Assembly: GCA_025352145.1 (NCBI GenBank)
Contig: JANXTY010000056.1
Coordinates: 1 to 64,000 of the forward strand
Reading direction: 5' to 3'
DNA length: 64,000 nt
From: Oxalobacteraceae bacterium
GTDB taxonomy: Bacteria; Pseudomonadota; Gammaproteobacteria; Burkholderiales; Burkholderiaceae_D
In this document: piece by piece, positions 26,497 through 38,000 of the stretch
Layout of the letters: the number at the start of each line of letters is the position of its first letter
Numbering within the stretch: the stretch's first letter is position 1
The notes under the pieces: model-generated
What the model was told of the DNA's origin: nothing
The model's input: the letters and a program-made list of their open reading frames with translations, nothing else
Database searches by the model: none
Translations under genes and position numbers: made by a program

Positions 26497-27783
26497 TCAG
26501 CGCTGAAATGCCACATGACCTGCCACGATGGTGGCGCTCACTTGACCCGCCAATTCGTAACTCAAAAAAGGCGTGTGCTTTCCTTGACTCGCCAACGCAG
26601 CCGCTTCTACCTTCCAGCATCGTTCAGGATCGAAAACGCACAAATCGGCGACACTACCCACCGCCAACTGCCCACATGACAATCCGGCGACTTTGGCCGC
26701 GTCCCAGGTGATTTTGGCAATGGCTTTAGCGATGCGATTGTCAGAAGGAGCGAGACATTCATTGGCCCATTTAAGCGTCAGCGCAAGCAGTAATTCCAAT
26801 CCGGTCGCACCTGGCGATGCTTCGCCAAACGGCAGCAGTTTTTCATCGTCATCGACTGGCGTATGATCAGAGCAAATCGCATCAATCGTGCCATCAACTA
26901 GCCCCTGCCGGATTGCGTCGCGGTCACGCTGTGCACGAAACGGCGGGGTTACGCGGGCGTTGGAATCGAAAAATCCGATGTCGGTGTCGATCAAGTGAAT
27001 GTGGTGGGCACCTACATCGCAACTCACTGGAAGTCCTTCTTTTTTGGCCTGCCGCACCAATTCCACGCCTGCAGCCGACGAGATGCGACACAGATGCACG
27101 CGTGCGCCGGTGGCACGCATCAGCTCCATAATCGTATGCAAGGCAATAGTCTCCGCTATCACCGGCACACCGGACAATCCTAGTCGCGACGCCAGCGGCC
27201 CACTGTGGGCAATTCCGCCGCGTCCGATATGGGCATCTTGCGGACGTAGCCACACACTATACCCAAAGGTTTTAGCGTACTGCATGGCACGCAGTAGCAC
27301 ATTGGTGTCGAGAATAGGTTCTTCCGCTTGCGAGAAACCGATGCAACCGGCTTCAACCAGCTCCGCCATTTCAGTCAAAGCCACCCCTTTCAAACCGACC
27401 GTCAGCGCTCCCAGCGGGTAAACGTGCGCTTGATTGATGGTTGTTGCACGGTGTTTAAGCATCTCTACCAGCCCCGGCTCATCGAGTACCGGATCGGTAT
27501 CGGGCGGACAGATGAGACTGGTGACACCGCCTTGCATTGCCGCCTGCAATTCCGATTCCAGCGTCGCCTTGTATTCATAACCCGGCTCGCGCAATCGGGC
27601 AGATAAATCAACGAAGCCAGGCACGACGATCTGACCACTGGCATCGATTGTTTTTTCAGCGACAAAATCATTTGGCGCCTGACCGATCGCAGCCACTTTT
27701 CCAGCCACAATAAAAATATCGCTGATGGCATCGATACCATTGGCGGGATCAACCAACCGTCCGTTTTTAATATGGAGTTTCAT
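26497..27783 (-). CDS. inactive dihydroorotase homologue (PyrC'/PyrX type)
   Basis: A 428-residue amidohydrolase-fold protein of the type-I dihydroorotase family. It lacks the metal ligands: the usual HxH is S61-A-R63 ([10 protein letters not shown]), the bridging Asp of FSDDG is missing in GFSQAEEP, the next His is R180 (VWLRPQDAH) and the CHxS His is R233 (LCRISS). Asp306 in CSDHTPV is kept. In Pseudomonas such a PyrC' is catalytically dead and needed to assemble aspartate carbamoyltransferase. It overlaps pyrB by 4 bp, as there. A working dihydroorotase should therefore be encoded elsewhere. The ligand loss is seen; the structural role is inferred. Confidence 0.9.
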   Translation of the reverse strand: MKLHIKNGRLVDPANGIDAISDIFIVAGKVAAIGQAPNDFVAEKTIDASGQIVVPGFVDLSARLREPGYEYKATLESELQAAMQGGVTSLICPPDTDPVLDEPGLVEMLKHRATTINQAHVYPLGALTVGLKGVALTEMAELVEAGCIGFSQAEEPILDTNVLLRAMQYAKTFGYSVWLRPQDAHIGRGGIAHSGPLASRLGLSGVPVIAETIALHTIMELMRATGARVHLCRISSAAGVELVRQAKKEGLPVSCDVGAHHIHLIDTDIGFFDSNARVTPPFRAQRDRDAIRQGLVDGTIDAICSDHTPVDDDEKLLPFGEASPGATGLELLLALTLKWANECLAPSDNRIAKAIAKITWDAAKVAGLSCGQLAVGSVADLCVFDPERCWKVEAAALASQGKHTPFLSYELAGQVSATIVAGHVAFQR

Positions 27784-28745
27784 CCTTGATTTCCTGCCAG
27801 AATGCTCATGACTGCCATCCGCACCGCAATGCCGAAGGTCACTTGGGGAAGTATGACTGCCTGGGGTCCGTCTGCTACTGCCGAATCTATCTCAACGCCA
27901 CGGTTCATGGGGCCGGGATGCATGACAATCGCGTCCGGCTTGGCCAGTGCCAGACGCTCTGGCGTTAAGCCGTAACTCTTAAAAAACTCTTGCGCCGAGG
28001 GCAACAGGGCACCGCTCATGCGTTCGTTTTGCAGGCGCAGCATGATAATGACATCCACCCCTTTTAATCCCTCGTTAATATCGGTAAAGACTCGCACGCC
28101 CATCTGCTCAATGCCGCCCGGCAGCAAAGTGTAGGGTGCAATGGCACGCACTTCCGGCACGCCCAAAGTGGTTAGCGCATGGATATCCGACCGGGCCACT
28201 CTGCTATGCAAAATATCGCCGACAATGGCCACCGTCAGGTTGGTGAAATCTTTTTTGTAATGCCTGATCGTGTACATATCCAGCAAGCCCTGCGTCGGGT
28301 GTGCATGACGCCCATCTCCGGCGTTGACCACGTGCACATGCGGCTGCCTGGTATCGACTAAGTGTTTGGCAATCAGATAGGGAGCACCCGATTGTGCGTG
28401 ACGCACCACAAACATGTCTGCATGCATCGCAGCCAGGTTGTCGATGGTGTCGAGCAGAGATTCTCCCTTGCTGGCCGAGGATGCGGAAATATTTAAATTG
28501 ATGACGTCTGCCGACAAACGCTTGGAAGCAATTTCAAAGGTGGTGCGGGTCCGCGTTGAGTTTTCAAAAAACAAATTGAACACACTTTTACCACGCATCA
28601 GCGGCACTTTTTTGACCTCGCGGTCAGACACGCTGACAAAAGAGGAAGCCGTATCGAGGATGTGATTGACGACCGCCCTTGGCAGGCCTTCAATGGTGAG
28701 CAAATGTTGGAGTTCGCCGTTTTTATTGAGTTGCGGATTAAGCAT
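27780..28745 (-). CDS. pyrB: aspartate carbamoyltransferase catalytic subunit
   Basis: Catalyses carbamoyl phosphate + aspartate to carbamoyl aspartate, 321 residues. The carbamoyl-phosphate motif is [13 protein letters not shown], with [14 protein letters not shown] next and the aspartate-side [11 protein letters not shown] later. No pyrI lies nearby; instead the dead dihydroorotase homologue follows with a 4-bp overlap. This supports a dodecameric PyrB-PyrC' complex of Pseudomonas type. pyrR lies just upstream on the same strand. Confidence 0.96.
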   Translation of the reverse strand: MLNPQLNKNGELQHLLTIEGLPRAVVNHILDTASSFVSVSDREVKKVPLMRGKSVFNLFFENSTRTRTTFEIASKRLSADVINLNISASSASKGESLLDTIDNLAAMHADMFVVRHAQSGAPYLIAKHLVDTRQPHVHVVNAGDGRHAHPTQGLLDMYTIRHYKKDFTNLTVAIVGDILHSRVARSDIHALTTLGVPEVRAIAPYTLLPGGIEQMGVRVFTDINEGLKGVDVIIMLRLQNERMSGALLPSAQEFFKSYGLTPERLALAKPDAIVMHPGPMNRGVEIDSAVADGPQAVILPQVTFGIAVRMAVMSILAGNQG

Positions 28746-28787
28746 GGTCGATTGTCAGGTTTGCTTTTAAGGTTGCAGCGGACTTTG

Positions 28788-29315
28788 TCACTGCGCCGGC
28801 TTGTTTGGATCATCAATCGTCAGCGAAAATTTTCCCTCTTCTGAACGATGTAAAACCAGGGATTGTTTATCCGCCAAAGTAACCGTGCCTGCCACAAAAT
28901 CGGCTGCAATAGGCAGCTCGCGCTCACCTCGATCTACTAACGCTGCCAACATGATTTTCGCGGGGCGCCCATAGTCGAACAATTCGTTAATCGCTGCACG
29001 TGTAGTACGTCCGGTGTAAAGAACGTCATCTACCAGCAGGAGCGTGGCGCCCTCAACTTCAAAGGGAATGAAAGTAGGTTTCACCTCGGCGTGCAAACCT
29101 TTTTCCGCATAATCGTCACGGTAAAAAGAAACGTCGATAAAGCCGAGACGCTGCCCCAACCCAAGTTCAATGGCCAGTCGTTCCGCCAGCCATGCGCCGC
29201 CGGAATAAATACCGATAATGGCAACGTTCTGAGCCTCTGCCAAGCCCGCTTTGACTTGTTGCGACAAGACCTGATACAGCGCCTCGGCATCTAATTTATA
29301 GTTTGGTGATGTCAT
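28788..29315 (-). CDS. pyrR: PyrR: uracil phosphoribosyltransferase/pyr regulator
   Basis: A 175-residue PyrR from the ATG at 29315 (MTSPNYKLDAEALYQVL); this start overlaps the end of ruvX by 20 bp. The PRPP-binding motif is LLLVDDVLYTGRTTRAA. It may have uracil phosphoribosyltransferase activity and regulate pyr genes, although no clear attenuator hairpin with an anti-antiterminator was found upstream of pyrB. It belongs to the yqgE-ruvX-pyrR-pyrB-pyrC' run, a common betaproteobacterial order. Confidence 0.9.
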   Translation of the reverse strand: MTSPNYKLDAEALYQVLSQQVKAGLAEAQNVAIIGIYSGGAWLAERLAIELGLGQRLGFIDVSFYRDDYAEKGLHAEVKPTFIPFEVEGATLLLVDDVLYTGRTTRAAINELFDYGRPAKIMLAALVDRGERELPIAADFVAGTVTLADKQSLVLHRSEEGKFSLTIDDPNKPAQ

Positions 29316-29688
29316 CAAAATATTGTTGCAAAATGATAGCGGCGGATAAAGCATCGATCACCTCACCGCGTTTGGCCATAATAACGGCAGAAGAATAACG
29401 TTCGTCTACCAGTACTATCTCTACCCCAAAACGTCCGTGCAACTGATTCGCAAAACGGCGACAACGCACCGTCATTGCATGTTCCGCGCCATCTGGATGA
29501 AACGGTAACCCAACGATACATCGCGCCGGCTTCCATGCGTCGACCAGAACCGCAATTTCAGCAAACCTGGCATCGTTCGTAGCGGCTGCAATGACCTTTA
29601 AAGGCTGGGCTTGTTTCAATAAAGTATTACCGACAGCAACACCAATACGTTTGAGGCCGAAATCAAACGAGAAAACCGTTTCCATCAA
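29296..29688 (-). CDS. ruvX: RuvX/YqgF Holliday-junction resolvase-like nuclease
   Basis: A 130-residue RNase H-fold protein. The first catalytic Asp is in SFDFGLKRIGVAVGN (residues 7-21), a Glu is in LVDERYSS, and the last Asp is in EVIDALSAAIILQ. YqgF proteins are linked to 16S rRNA 5'-end processing and possibly recombination. The gene lies 12 bp after yqgE and overlaps pyrR. Confidence 0.93.
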   Translation of the reverse strand: MMETVFSFDFGLKRIGVAVGNTLLKQAQPLKVIAAATNDARFAEIAVLVDAWKPARCIVGLPFHPDGAEHAMTVRCRRFANQLHGRFGVEIVLVDERYSSAVIMAKRGEVIDALSAAIILQQYFDDITKL

Positions 29689-29700
29689 CTCGACTGACCG

Positions 29701-30267
29701 CTAGGCATGCCCGGCCTCAGCGGCGAGCATCATCGGATCAATGCCGAGCAACTTGATCGCTGCCAGATAGCGATCTTCGATGGGCAGATCAAAAATGACA
29801 ATGGGGTCGGCAAGGACCGTCAACCAACCGTTGCGCGCAATCTCGCTTTCCAATTGACCTGGACTCCAACCTGAATACCCTACACTCACCAATAACCGCT
29901 CGGGCCCAAGCCCGGAGGCAACTTCTTCCAGTACATCCCTGGAGGTCGTAAAAGCAAGCTCCTCGGTCACTTTCAAACTGGAAGAATACGTACCAGAGGG
30001 AGCATGTAAAACAAAGCCGCGATCATCCTGCACCGGTCCGCCAAACATGATAGCCTTGCTCGCGATCGGTGCCATTTCCAAACTCAGTTCAATGCGTTCA
30101 AAGAGCACTTCCATCGTCATATTTGTCGGTTTATTGATGACCACACCAAGCGCACCATTCACATTGTGCTCACAGATGTAGACAACGGTGCCGCCGAAAA
30201 CAGGATCAAGCATAGACGGCATTGCAATCAAAAAATGATTTGCCAAATTAAGCTCGGGAAGTGTCAT
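29701..30267 (-). CDS. YqgE/AlgH family protein (UPF0301)
   Basis: A 188-residue cytosolic protein with the family N-terminus (NHFLIAMPSMLDPVFGGTVVYICEHN). Later come GALGVVINKP, the GGPVQ.DRGFVLH block and VSVGYSGWSPGQLE. Biochemical function is unknown; the family is found next to ruvX in most proteobacteria, as here. It is divergent from the photolyase gene. Confidence 0.93.
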   Translation of the reverse strand: MTLPELNLANHFLIAMPSMLDPVFGGTVVYICEHNVNGALGVVINKPTNMTMEVLFERIELSLEMAPIASKAIMFGGPVQDDRGFVLHAPSGTYSSSLKVTEELAFTTSRDVLEEVASGLGPERLLVSVGYSGWSPGQLESEIARNGWLTVLADPIVIFDLPIEDRYLAAIKLLGIDPMMLAAEAGHA

Positions 30268-30402
30268 GGCGGCAGTATGATCAGAGTGTCAGGATAATCC
30301 GTGGTGTACAAGTAGTCCTAAGAAGAATTTCCGTCCGTGCTACGTTTCGTGGTCTTGCGTTGCCCTGAAAAGCATTTTATCAGTTTTAATTCCATTTCCC
30401 TC

Positions 30403-31884
30403 ATGCACTTTTTTGATAAGTCCCTGGTCTGGTTTCGGCGCGATCTGCGAGCATACGACCATGCCGCTCTACATCATGCATTGCAACACAGCAGAGTCGT
30501 CTACTGCGTCTTTGTTTTCGATGTTGATATTCTCGCGACGTTACCCTCCAATGACCGCCGCGTGGCCTTCATCCACGCCAGCGTTGTCGAACTGGACACA
30601 CAGTTACGTGACCTGGGCGGCCAGCTGGCAGTGCGCCACGGCGTTGCCACCAGCGTTATCCCTGCACTGGCAGCCGCGCTAGAGGTTGACGCGGTATTTA
30701 CGAACCATGATTATGAACCGCAAGCGATCGCCCGTGATGCGACAGTCGCCCAATCCGTGTCTGCCTCAGGCCGACAGTTTCTAACTTTTAAAGATCAGCT
30801 TATCTTTGAAAAAGAGGAAGTATTGTCTTTATCGGGAAAGCCATTTTCGGTTTTCACGCCCTATAAAAATGCGTGGATCAGAAAATTGCAAGCGCTGCAA
30901 GCACAAAGCAATAATAGTTATTTACTGCCTTATTTAATAGAACCTTTCTGTGCAACGCTAGCGGTTTTTCCACCATCTATCGGAGGAAAAATTCCTACGC
31001 TGGGTGAATTGGGATTCAAAGAAGGTAACCTCTCTGCACTGCAGATTATCCCCGGCGCATCAGGTGCCCAGACCCAATTTGCCGATTTTTTGCCGCGCAT
31101 GGCTCACTATGATCTAACCCGCGACTTCCCTTCCGTTAAAGGACCATCCTATTTATCGGTGCACCTGCGTTTCGGCACTATTTCTATTCGGACTTTGGTG
31201 CGTTGGGTAATGGAAACGATATCGGTAGGTGAGGGGGGAAATGGTGCCGCAACTTGGTTGTCCGAACTCATTTGGCGCGAGTTTTACAGCATGATTTTGT
31301 ACCACCACCCACGGGTTGTCGATCAAGCGTTTAAGCCCGCTTACGATGCTATCGTTTGGGAATCCGGCACAATGGCATCAGACTATTTTCAGGCTTGGTG
31401 TGAAGGCCGAACCGGTTACCCTTTGGTCGATGCGGCAATGAGGCAAATCAGGCAAAGCGGATATATGCACAATCGCCTGCGCATGGTGACTGCCTGCTTT
31501 TTGATCAAAGATCTGGGTATCGATTGGCGCTGGGGAGAGCGCTATTTTGCCCAGCATTTGAACGATTTCGATCTGGCCTCGAATAACGGCGGCTGGCAAT
31601 GGGCAGCTTCTTCCGGCTGCGATGCACAACCGTATTTTCGTATTTTCAATCCCATTACCCAATCGGAAAAATTTGACCCAGAGGGAAAGTTTATCCGCCG
31701 CTACCTTCCCCAACTATCTCGCCTGTCCAATCGGGATATTCATGCGCCGTGGCTAGCGTCTTCAATGGCGCTGCAGCTTGCGGGGATCGAATTAGGCAAT
31801 CACTATCCATCACCTATCATCGCGCACGACATTGCGCGCATGCGGACAATGGCGCGTTATTCAGTGGTAAAAAAAATCCCGTAA
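30403..31884 (+). CDS. phrB: deoxyribodipyrimidine photolyase
   Basis: Light-driven repair of cyclobutane pyrimidine dimers. With the ATG at 30403 (MHFFDKSLVWFRRDLRAYDH) it has 493 residues; 22 upstream codons to 30337 do not resemble the family. The N-terminal antenna domain runs to about residue 140. The C-terminal FAD domain has GYPLVDAAMRQ, the HNRLRM motif, and DFDLASNNGGWQWAASSGCDAQPYFRIFNP-type blocks (written here in short) with Trp residues for electron transfer. It is a class I CPD photolyase. A hairpin terminator follows. Confidence 0.93.
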   Translation: MHFFDKSLVWFRRDLRAYDHAALHHALQHSRVVYCVFVFDVDILATLPSNDRRVAFIHASVVELDTQLRDLGGQLAVRHGVATSVIPALAAALEVDAVFTNHDYEPQAIARDATVAQSVSASGRQFLTFKDQLIFEKEEVLSLSGKPFSVFTPYKNAWIRKLQALQAQSNNSYLLPYLIEPFCATLAVFPPSIGGKIPTLGELGFKEGNLSALQIIPGASGAQTQFADFLPRMAHYDLTRDFPSVKGPSYLSVHLRFGTISIRTLVRWVMETISVGEGGNGAATWLSELIWREFYSMILYHHPRVVDQAFKPAYDAIVWESGTMASDYFQAWCEGRTGYPLVDAAMRQIRQSGYMHNRLRMVTACFLIKDLGIDWRWGERYFAQHLNDFDLASNNGGWQWAASSGCDAQPYFRIFNPITQSEKFDPEGKFIRRYLPQLSRLSNRDIHAPWLASSMALQLAGIELGNHYPSPIIAHDIARMRTMARYSVVKKIP

Positions 31885-31912
31885 TTGTCCAATACGTGGA
31901 TTGGTGTCATAA

Positions 31913-31940
31913 AAAAACCCGCCGATGTAGGCGGGTTTTT
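31913..31940. terminator. bidirectional terminator between phrB and chpA
   Basis: AAAAACCCGCC (31913-31923) and GGCGGGTTTTT (31930-31940) form an 11-bp stem with a 6-base loop and T-runs on both strands. It can end the phrB transcript and the converging pil-chp operon. Confidence 0.88.
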
Positions 31941-31956
31941 AAACAGTGCTAGCTTC

Positions 31957-31995
31957 AATATTCGAATATTCAACTATTCGAATATTCAACTATTC
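31957..31995. repeat. tandem 16-bp A/T-rich repeat
   Basis: ATTCGAATATTCAACT occurs twice back to back (31960-31975 and 31976-31991), with a partial third copy (ATTC). The palindrome AATATTCGAATATT lies at 31957-31970. It sits between the terminator and the 3' end of chpA. No function is apparent. Confidence 0.7.
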
Positions 31996-32001
31996 CAACC
32001 A

Positions 32002-35000
32002 TCAAACAGCCGGCACACCTTTATTAACAAAACCAGCAATCGCCTCCAACAAATTGGCTTCATGGAACGGCTTCCCGAAATAAGCATTCACCCCTAGCTC
32101 CATCGCATAGTTTCGATGTTTATCGGCAGTGCGCGACGTAATCATAATAATCGGGGTCTGGCTGGTACGTTCATCGCCACGCACGTTGCGGGTCAAATCG
32201 AATCCATCCATGCGCGGCATTTCAATATCGACCAACATGACATCTGGCGTGATGGACTGTAATTGTTCCAGTGCATCGACACCGTCTTTCGCCAATACCA
32301 CTTGATATCCCTCGCGCAAAAGGAAACGTTGTGTCACCCGCCGCACTGTCAGTGAGTCGTCGACCACCATGACAATTTTCATCTTACGTAAACCTGCTAC
32401 CGGCTCCACCACCGGAACCTCTGGAGGTGCCATAGGAATGCTCTGTATCGATGAGGTCAACTCAGCAACGGCACCCATTCCTTCCGGCGTTTCCGTCTGC
32501 GTGATGCGAGGAGCACGCATGTTTTCATGGGCCAGGCGATTAGCAAGTGGTACTGGATTCAGAATTAAAACGATATCGCCCGACCCCAGTACAGTCGCCC
32601 CTGCAATGCCAATCATCCGCGCCAATTGCGGTCCAATATTTTTGACGACCACCTCTCGATTACCTAGCACTGCGTCGACGTGAATGGCGACACGATCATT
32701 ACCATTTCTCAAGATCACCACCGGTGAATATTGTTGTGCAACCGGCGCTGCGCTCGCTTCACCCAATAGTGAGGAGAGATAGTGCAGCATGATGCGTTCG
32801 CCACGCCACACCACAGCGCCTTCGTTATAAGCCGCTGCCAAAGCAATACTCTTTAACTGCTGTACCTGCTCAACCAAGACCGACGGTATTGCATAGGTTC
32901 TGCCACCAGTAGTGAGCAAAACGACCTGGGTCACCGCAAGAGTGAGGGGCAAATGAATCGTGAAATGAGCACCCTTTCCGGCTTCAGATGCAATGGCGAC
33001 CCGACCACCCAAACCTGCAGCTTCAGAACGCACCACGTCCATACCAACGCCGCGCCCAGCCAGCTCGGTCACTTCCGACGCGGTAGAGAAACCCGCCTCA
33101 AAAATCAAATCAGCCGCTTCTGCATCGCTTACGTCAGAATCTTCTGTGATTAAACCAATTGTCTTTGCCTTGGTACGAATACGATTAATATCAAGACCTT
33201 GACCATCGTCCTTAAAGTGAATAACCACCTCATTACCTTCCTGGCGAATTTCAACCAGTAACTCGCCAATTTCTTCCTTGCCGTTAGCCCGCCGGGTCTC
33301 GCGCGACTCGATACCATGCACAATGGCGTTTCGCAACAGATGCTCGAATGGCCCAGCCATTTTCTCTAGAACGCCACGGTCGATTTCGATGCTCGTACCT
33401 CGGATATCCAGATTGACCCGCTTATCGACCTCTTTGGAGGTTTGGCGCGCAACGCTGTACAACCGATCCGAAATACTGGCGAATGGCACCATGCGCACCC
33501 GCATCAAATCCTGTTGCAAATCGCGCGTCAAGCGTGCTTGCACAGCCAGCCCGCTGGTCGTTCCGTCCACGGTGCGTGTCAGTGTTTCCTGGACCGAGGC
33601 AACGTCATTGACGCTTTCGGCCATCATGCGTGTAAGTTCTTGCAAGCGCGAAAAACGATCGAACTCAAGCGGATCGAATTCGCGATCATTACTCAGTGTC
33701 ATCCGTGAAGTAATTTGGGTTTCTGCCTGAATCTCTACTTCACGCAGCTGGCCGCGTAGCCGCTTCATGTTGTCGGTCAGTTCTGTGAGAGACTGCCGCA
33801 AAGTACTTACTTCATTTTCCAGCTTGGCACGCGATATCGACACTTCACCGGCTTGATTTACCAAGCGATCAAGAATATCGGCCCGTACCCGTACCAGCGG
33901 CGTTGCCGTGACAGGAGTTTTTACCGCGAGCGGGGCAAGCTTGGTCGGCGACGTCCGCACATCTGACGCGACATTACTTGCGCTCACTAACGCACCTTGC
34001 TCTTCGGACTCGGGAACCTCTTCAGATGCATATGCATCTGGATTTTCCAGTCGATCAAACAACTCCAGGCTCATATCATGCTGAACCAGCAAATCCTCAA
34101 TATCTTCGGAAGAAATTGCCCGAGAGGACATCATCCTTTCAACGTGGGTCTCAATTTCGTGTGTATGCTGCCCCAGGCGCATTGCACCCGCCATGCGAGC
34201 GCTGCCTTTAACAGTGTGCAACAGGCGCAAGAGAATCTGTGAAGGGGCGAGATCCGATGGACTTTGCTGCCATGCTCGCAGGGCTTGCCCCACCGCAGGC
34301 AACATATCCCGTCCTTCTTCCAAAAAGATAGGTAACAAATCCGTATCCAGCACATCTTTAATGACCGAAGCAGCATCCACAGCGGCCGCTTCTTGACCTC
34401 CGTGTTGCGATGCCTCTGCATCCTGCGTCACATTGACAATGACCGGCTGGGACACAGAGAATTCTGGCAATAGTAGTGGTGCCTCCTTTTGCGGCGTCTC
34501 CTCTTGTTCAAGTGCCGCTGGTTCTATTGGCTGAACGAATGCTAGATTTTCCGGTGCAATGACTGGCGGTTCCTTTTGATACAAAGGCATTGCCAAGTTT
34601 TCCTGCTCGGAAACGGTCGGTGCGCTAAGGGTCAGGTCTACAGAAGCCGAATAATTAGGCCCTTGTTCAAAGACGGACGCCTCATCAATTTGGTGAGTGG
34701 TAGGAACATCAAGCTCCCTAATCTCTTCTGGCGTAGGTGCACGCAATTCTGGCACCCCATCATCCGTAAGATCCGTCGTTACATCCACGTCTTCCCGTGG
34801 CACCCCTCTTGTAAAAGAGTCGGCGGAAACGTCATCATAGAGATCGGCATCCGTCTCATGTGGGTCTTCGACAAACACCGGCACGTCTTCATAGGGATTC
34901 ATGAGAGGACGCTGCGCAAAGTCTTCTTGCAATCGATCTAATGCGCCCAGAAGTTCCGTCTGATGGCCAGCCATTTCACCAACCGAGAAGGTATGCAGCA

Positions 35001-38000
35001 TTTGCTTTAAGCCATCAATACACCGATCCAGCATATCGAAATCCTGTACCGTCAATAGGACAGGCTGTCGCATTAAGCTCTGCAACACCATTTCGAGAGC
35101 ATGCGCAACTTCATGCAAAGTAGTGAAGCCCACTGTCGCCGAACTACCGCTCAAGGAGTGCGCGGCGTTAACAGACTGAATGCTGACGTGACGATAGGTT
35201 TCGTGGCGCCATTCCGCGAAATCCTGCGATAACAATCGTACTATTTGATCGGTTTCCGCAATATAAATATTATACAAAGGCACGCTGATCTCAAGCTTGC
35301 CGATATGCTTAACGTGGTCATCCGATGGCATGACATCAGAAACAGACATCTTCGGAAATTCGATGACCTCGGCAATAGTCTCAGACTGGCTTTCAGCAAC
35401 GGGATCCTCCGCCAACGCAACTGAAAACGGCACCTCTTCCTCAGGATGGATGAGCTCAACTAACTCAATTTCAGGAATCATTTCTTCCAACGCAAAGGGG
35501 TCGATCGTGCCTGCGTCAGCTTCTGCTCGCTGCTCGGCATCAACTTGGGAGAGCAATATGTGAGGGGCAGCAAATGGTGCTTCATCCAACGCAATTTCCA
35601 GCGCAGGCGAATCGACTTCAAGAACAACCGCTGGCAGCACTTCTTCCGCTTGCGCCGGGATCTCTTCAACAGCGATAGGAACTACCGCCTCGACTATTTC
35701 TTCAAAATAAAATGCTTCACCCGATTTGACCCGTTCCGCTGCTTTTACCAATGCTGTTGCAGTCCGTTGCGAATATCCTTGGTTGGCATTCAATTCCTGC
35801 ACCCAAGCGCTTAATTCCTCCGCAGATTTATCCAATAAGGCATAAAGATCGGGAGTGCCAGACCGCGCCTCAGCCAACCAAAGATTCATTACTTGCTCAA
35901 TACTGGAAGCGGCTTCAGCAAATATGTTCAACCCCACCATACGGCCACTCCCTTTCAAGGTATGAAATGAGCGACGAAGCGTGGTTAGATGTTCTTGATT
36001 ATTCGAATTTTGGCGCGACTCGGGAATGGTTTGCTGAACGTAGGTTAAAACTTCCTCCGCTTCCGCCATGAAAATTTCGAGCAACTCCGCGTCGATGGCT
36101 TCTTCGGTCGCCGGCGCAGCCGGGGGCACAACCAGAATTACTGGGACGGGTGCTGCAGCCTCTGTGGGGTAAATACTCGTCAACGCGTCCTGTGACGCCG
36201 GGAAATCGGGACTTTCCAACAAATCGATAGCCGCTTGCGCCCGCCCAGTGACCTCGGGATCATCCAATAAGGCTGCGTCACGACGTACTTGCTTAAGCGT
36301 GGATTTTAATTGTTCCTGTAGCGCCTCGTTATCGGGATGGGCCACCAGTGAGGCCGCCAACTCAACGGACTGCCGTTGGTGCAAACTCAACTCTTCCTCT
36401 ACTGTCGAAAAGGTGGTCGGGCTAGCCAGGGAATCCCCTACAGGAGGAGCGCCCACTTTCTGCAAAGGGGACGATGCCACGACTACCGCTTGCCCCGCTT
36501 GCACACTCACATTTCGCTCAATCAGATTCGCACGAAAAAACCCTAGCTTATCGTCGAATGCAAATCGACCCTTGGCTACCTCCACGCTCTGAGACAACAT
36601 TTCGACAAAGAAACCCAAGGCACCGATATTTTGCGCTACATCACGCAACGCCTTCTGTTCAGCGGCAATATCCCTATCTGCAACATCACCAGAATTGGCA
36701 AATCGCTGCACAGCGGCTTTGGTATGCAAGATGGCACGCATCGCATCATCCAGACCCAGCATTGCCAACACACCGCCAATCTGGTGCAGTACTGGATCGA
36801 TTTGCAACAGCACGGCGTGTTTCGAGGGATCGATAAAATATTCGTCCAACGCCTTTTCGATAATTCTAAGGCTTGATTTCATTTCAGCAGCGAGCGCATT
36901 GAGGGTTTGACGTTGTTGTCCCTGCCGCGCCAAGTCGTCCATCCACTCAACAGAATCTTGCTCGAGCTCTCCGGCTGCAATCGACAGCAAACGATCCGTC
37001 AACGCTTTAGCCCGCACCGGAAAATCGTCCGGAAGACGATTGATATTCTCCAGGCTGTTTTCTACAAATAGCAGACTCGTTGCGACTTCAAGACTTAACG
37101 AACTACCCGGCGTTGCCTTGACCGCATGACGTGCGATCCCTTTAAGTTCCGCCAAAAATTTAGACAACGCCGGCGCATTCAATTTCGTGCTAGCTTCTGT
37201 CAATACTTTCATTTCATGTTCGAAGGACTCCCCTAAATTGCCGTCACCTTCTGCAATCCGGCCCCAAATATTTTTTGCATGCGTCACCGCATCCTTGGCG
37301 GCATGCAAGGCTACAAAATCAACCTGTCCATACCGCTTTTTCTCGTAATCGGCCGGCACCAATCCACCGAGCTGATACACACTGAAAATTTGTGTTGCAC
37401 GCAACGAAGGGTTCACCGCACGCGCAATGAAAAACAAGGCATCCCGCAACAATCTTTCAGAAATGCTGGGCGAGCCTTCAATCAAACGACGAATTTGAAG
37501 ATTAATGCGACCAAACAACTGCTTGACGTACAACTCGCTCTTAATTTGGCCCAAAGATACCGATTCTGCAAAACCATGCATCACCCACCAAAAAGCCTGT
37601 GAATGGGAATTTGTTTGACGACGTTCAAGCTCAGCGATAATTTCTTTCATCACTTTGGTATGTTCACGATCCGTCACGGGATCAACACTCTTTAAGAACA
37701 TTAACAACGATTTCTCAAAGTGTTTCCGCAAGCCGGCATAATCAGCACGCTCCACTGCGGGGCCATTTGGCGTAGAGGGGGCCGGTGGAGGCAATTGCGG
37801 CCTAATCGCCAAATTGGGAAAAAATAAATCTGCGGGGTGGATTCTTTCCGCACCACGTACTTCTAGCAATGTCTTGTAATAAGGAAATAAGCGAACGGGC
37901 TGAGGCGCAGTCCCTGTCAGCAATTCTTCCAGATACTCGATCACCGCCTGATAGCTGCGTTCAATAGCTAGCGCCTCTTTTTCAGTCAATGGGAGCTTGC

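Noticed and set aside
28746-28790. PyrR-type attenuator in front of pyrB
   Set aside because: The pyrR-pyrB gap is about 40 bp and shows no terminator/antiterminator pair.
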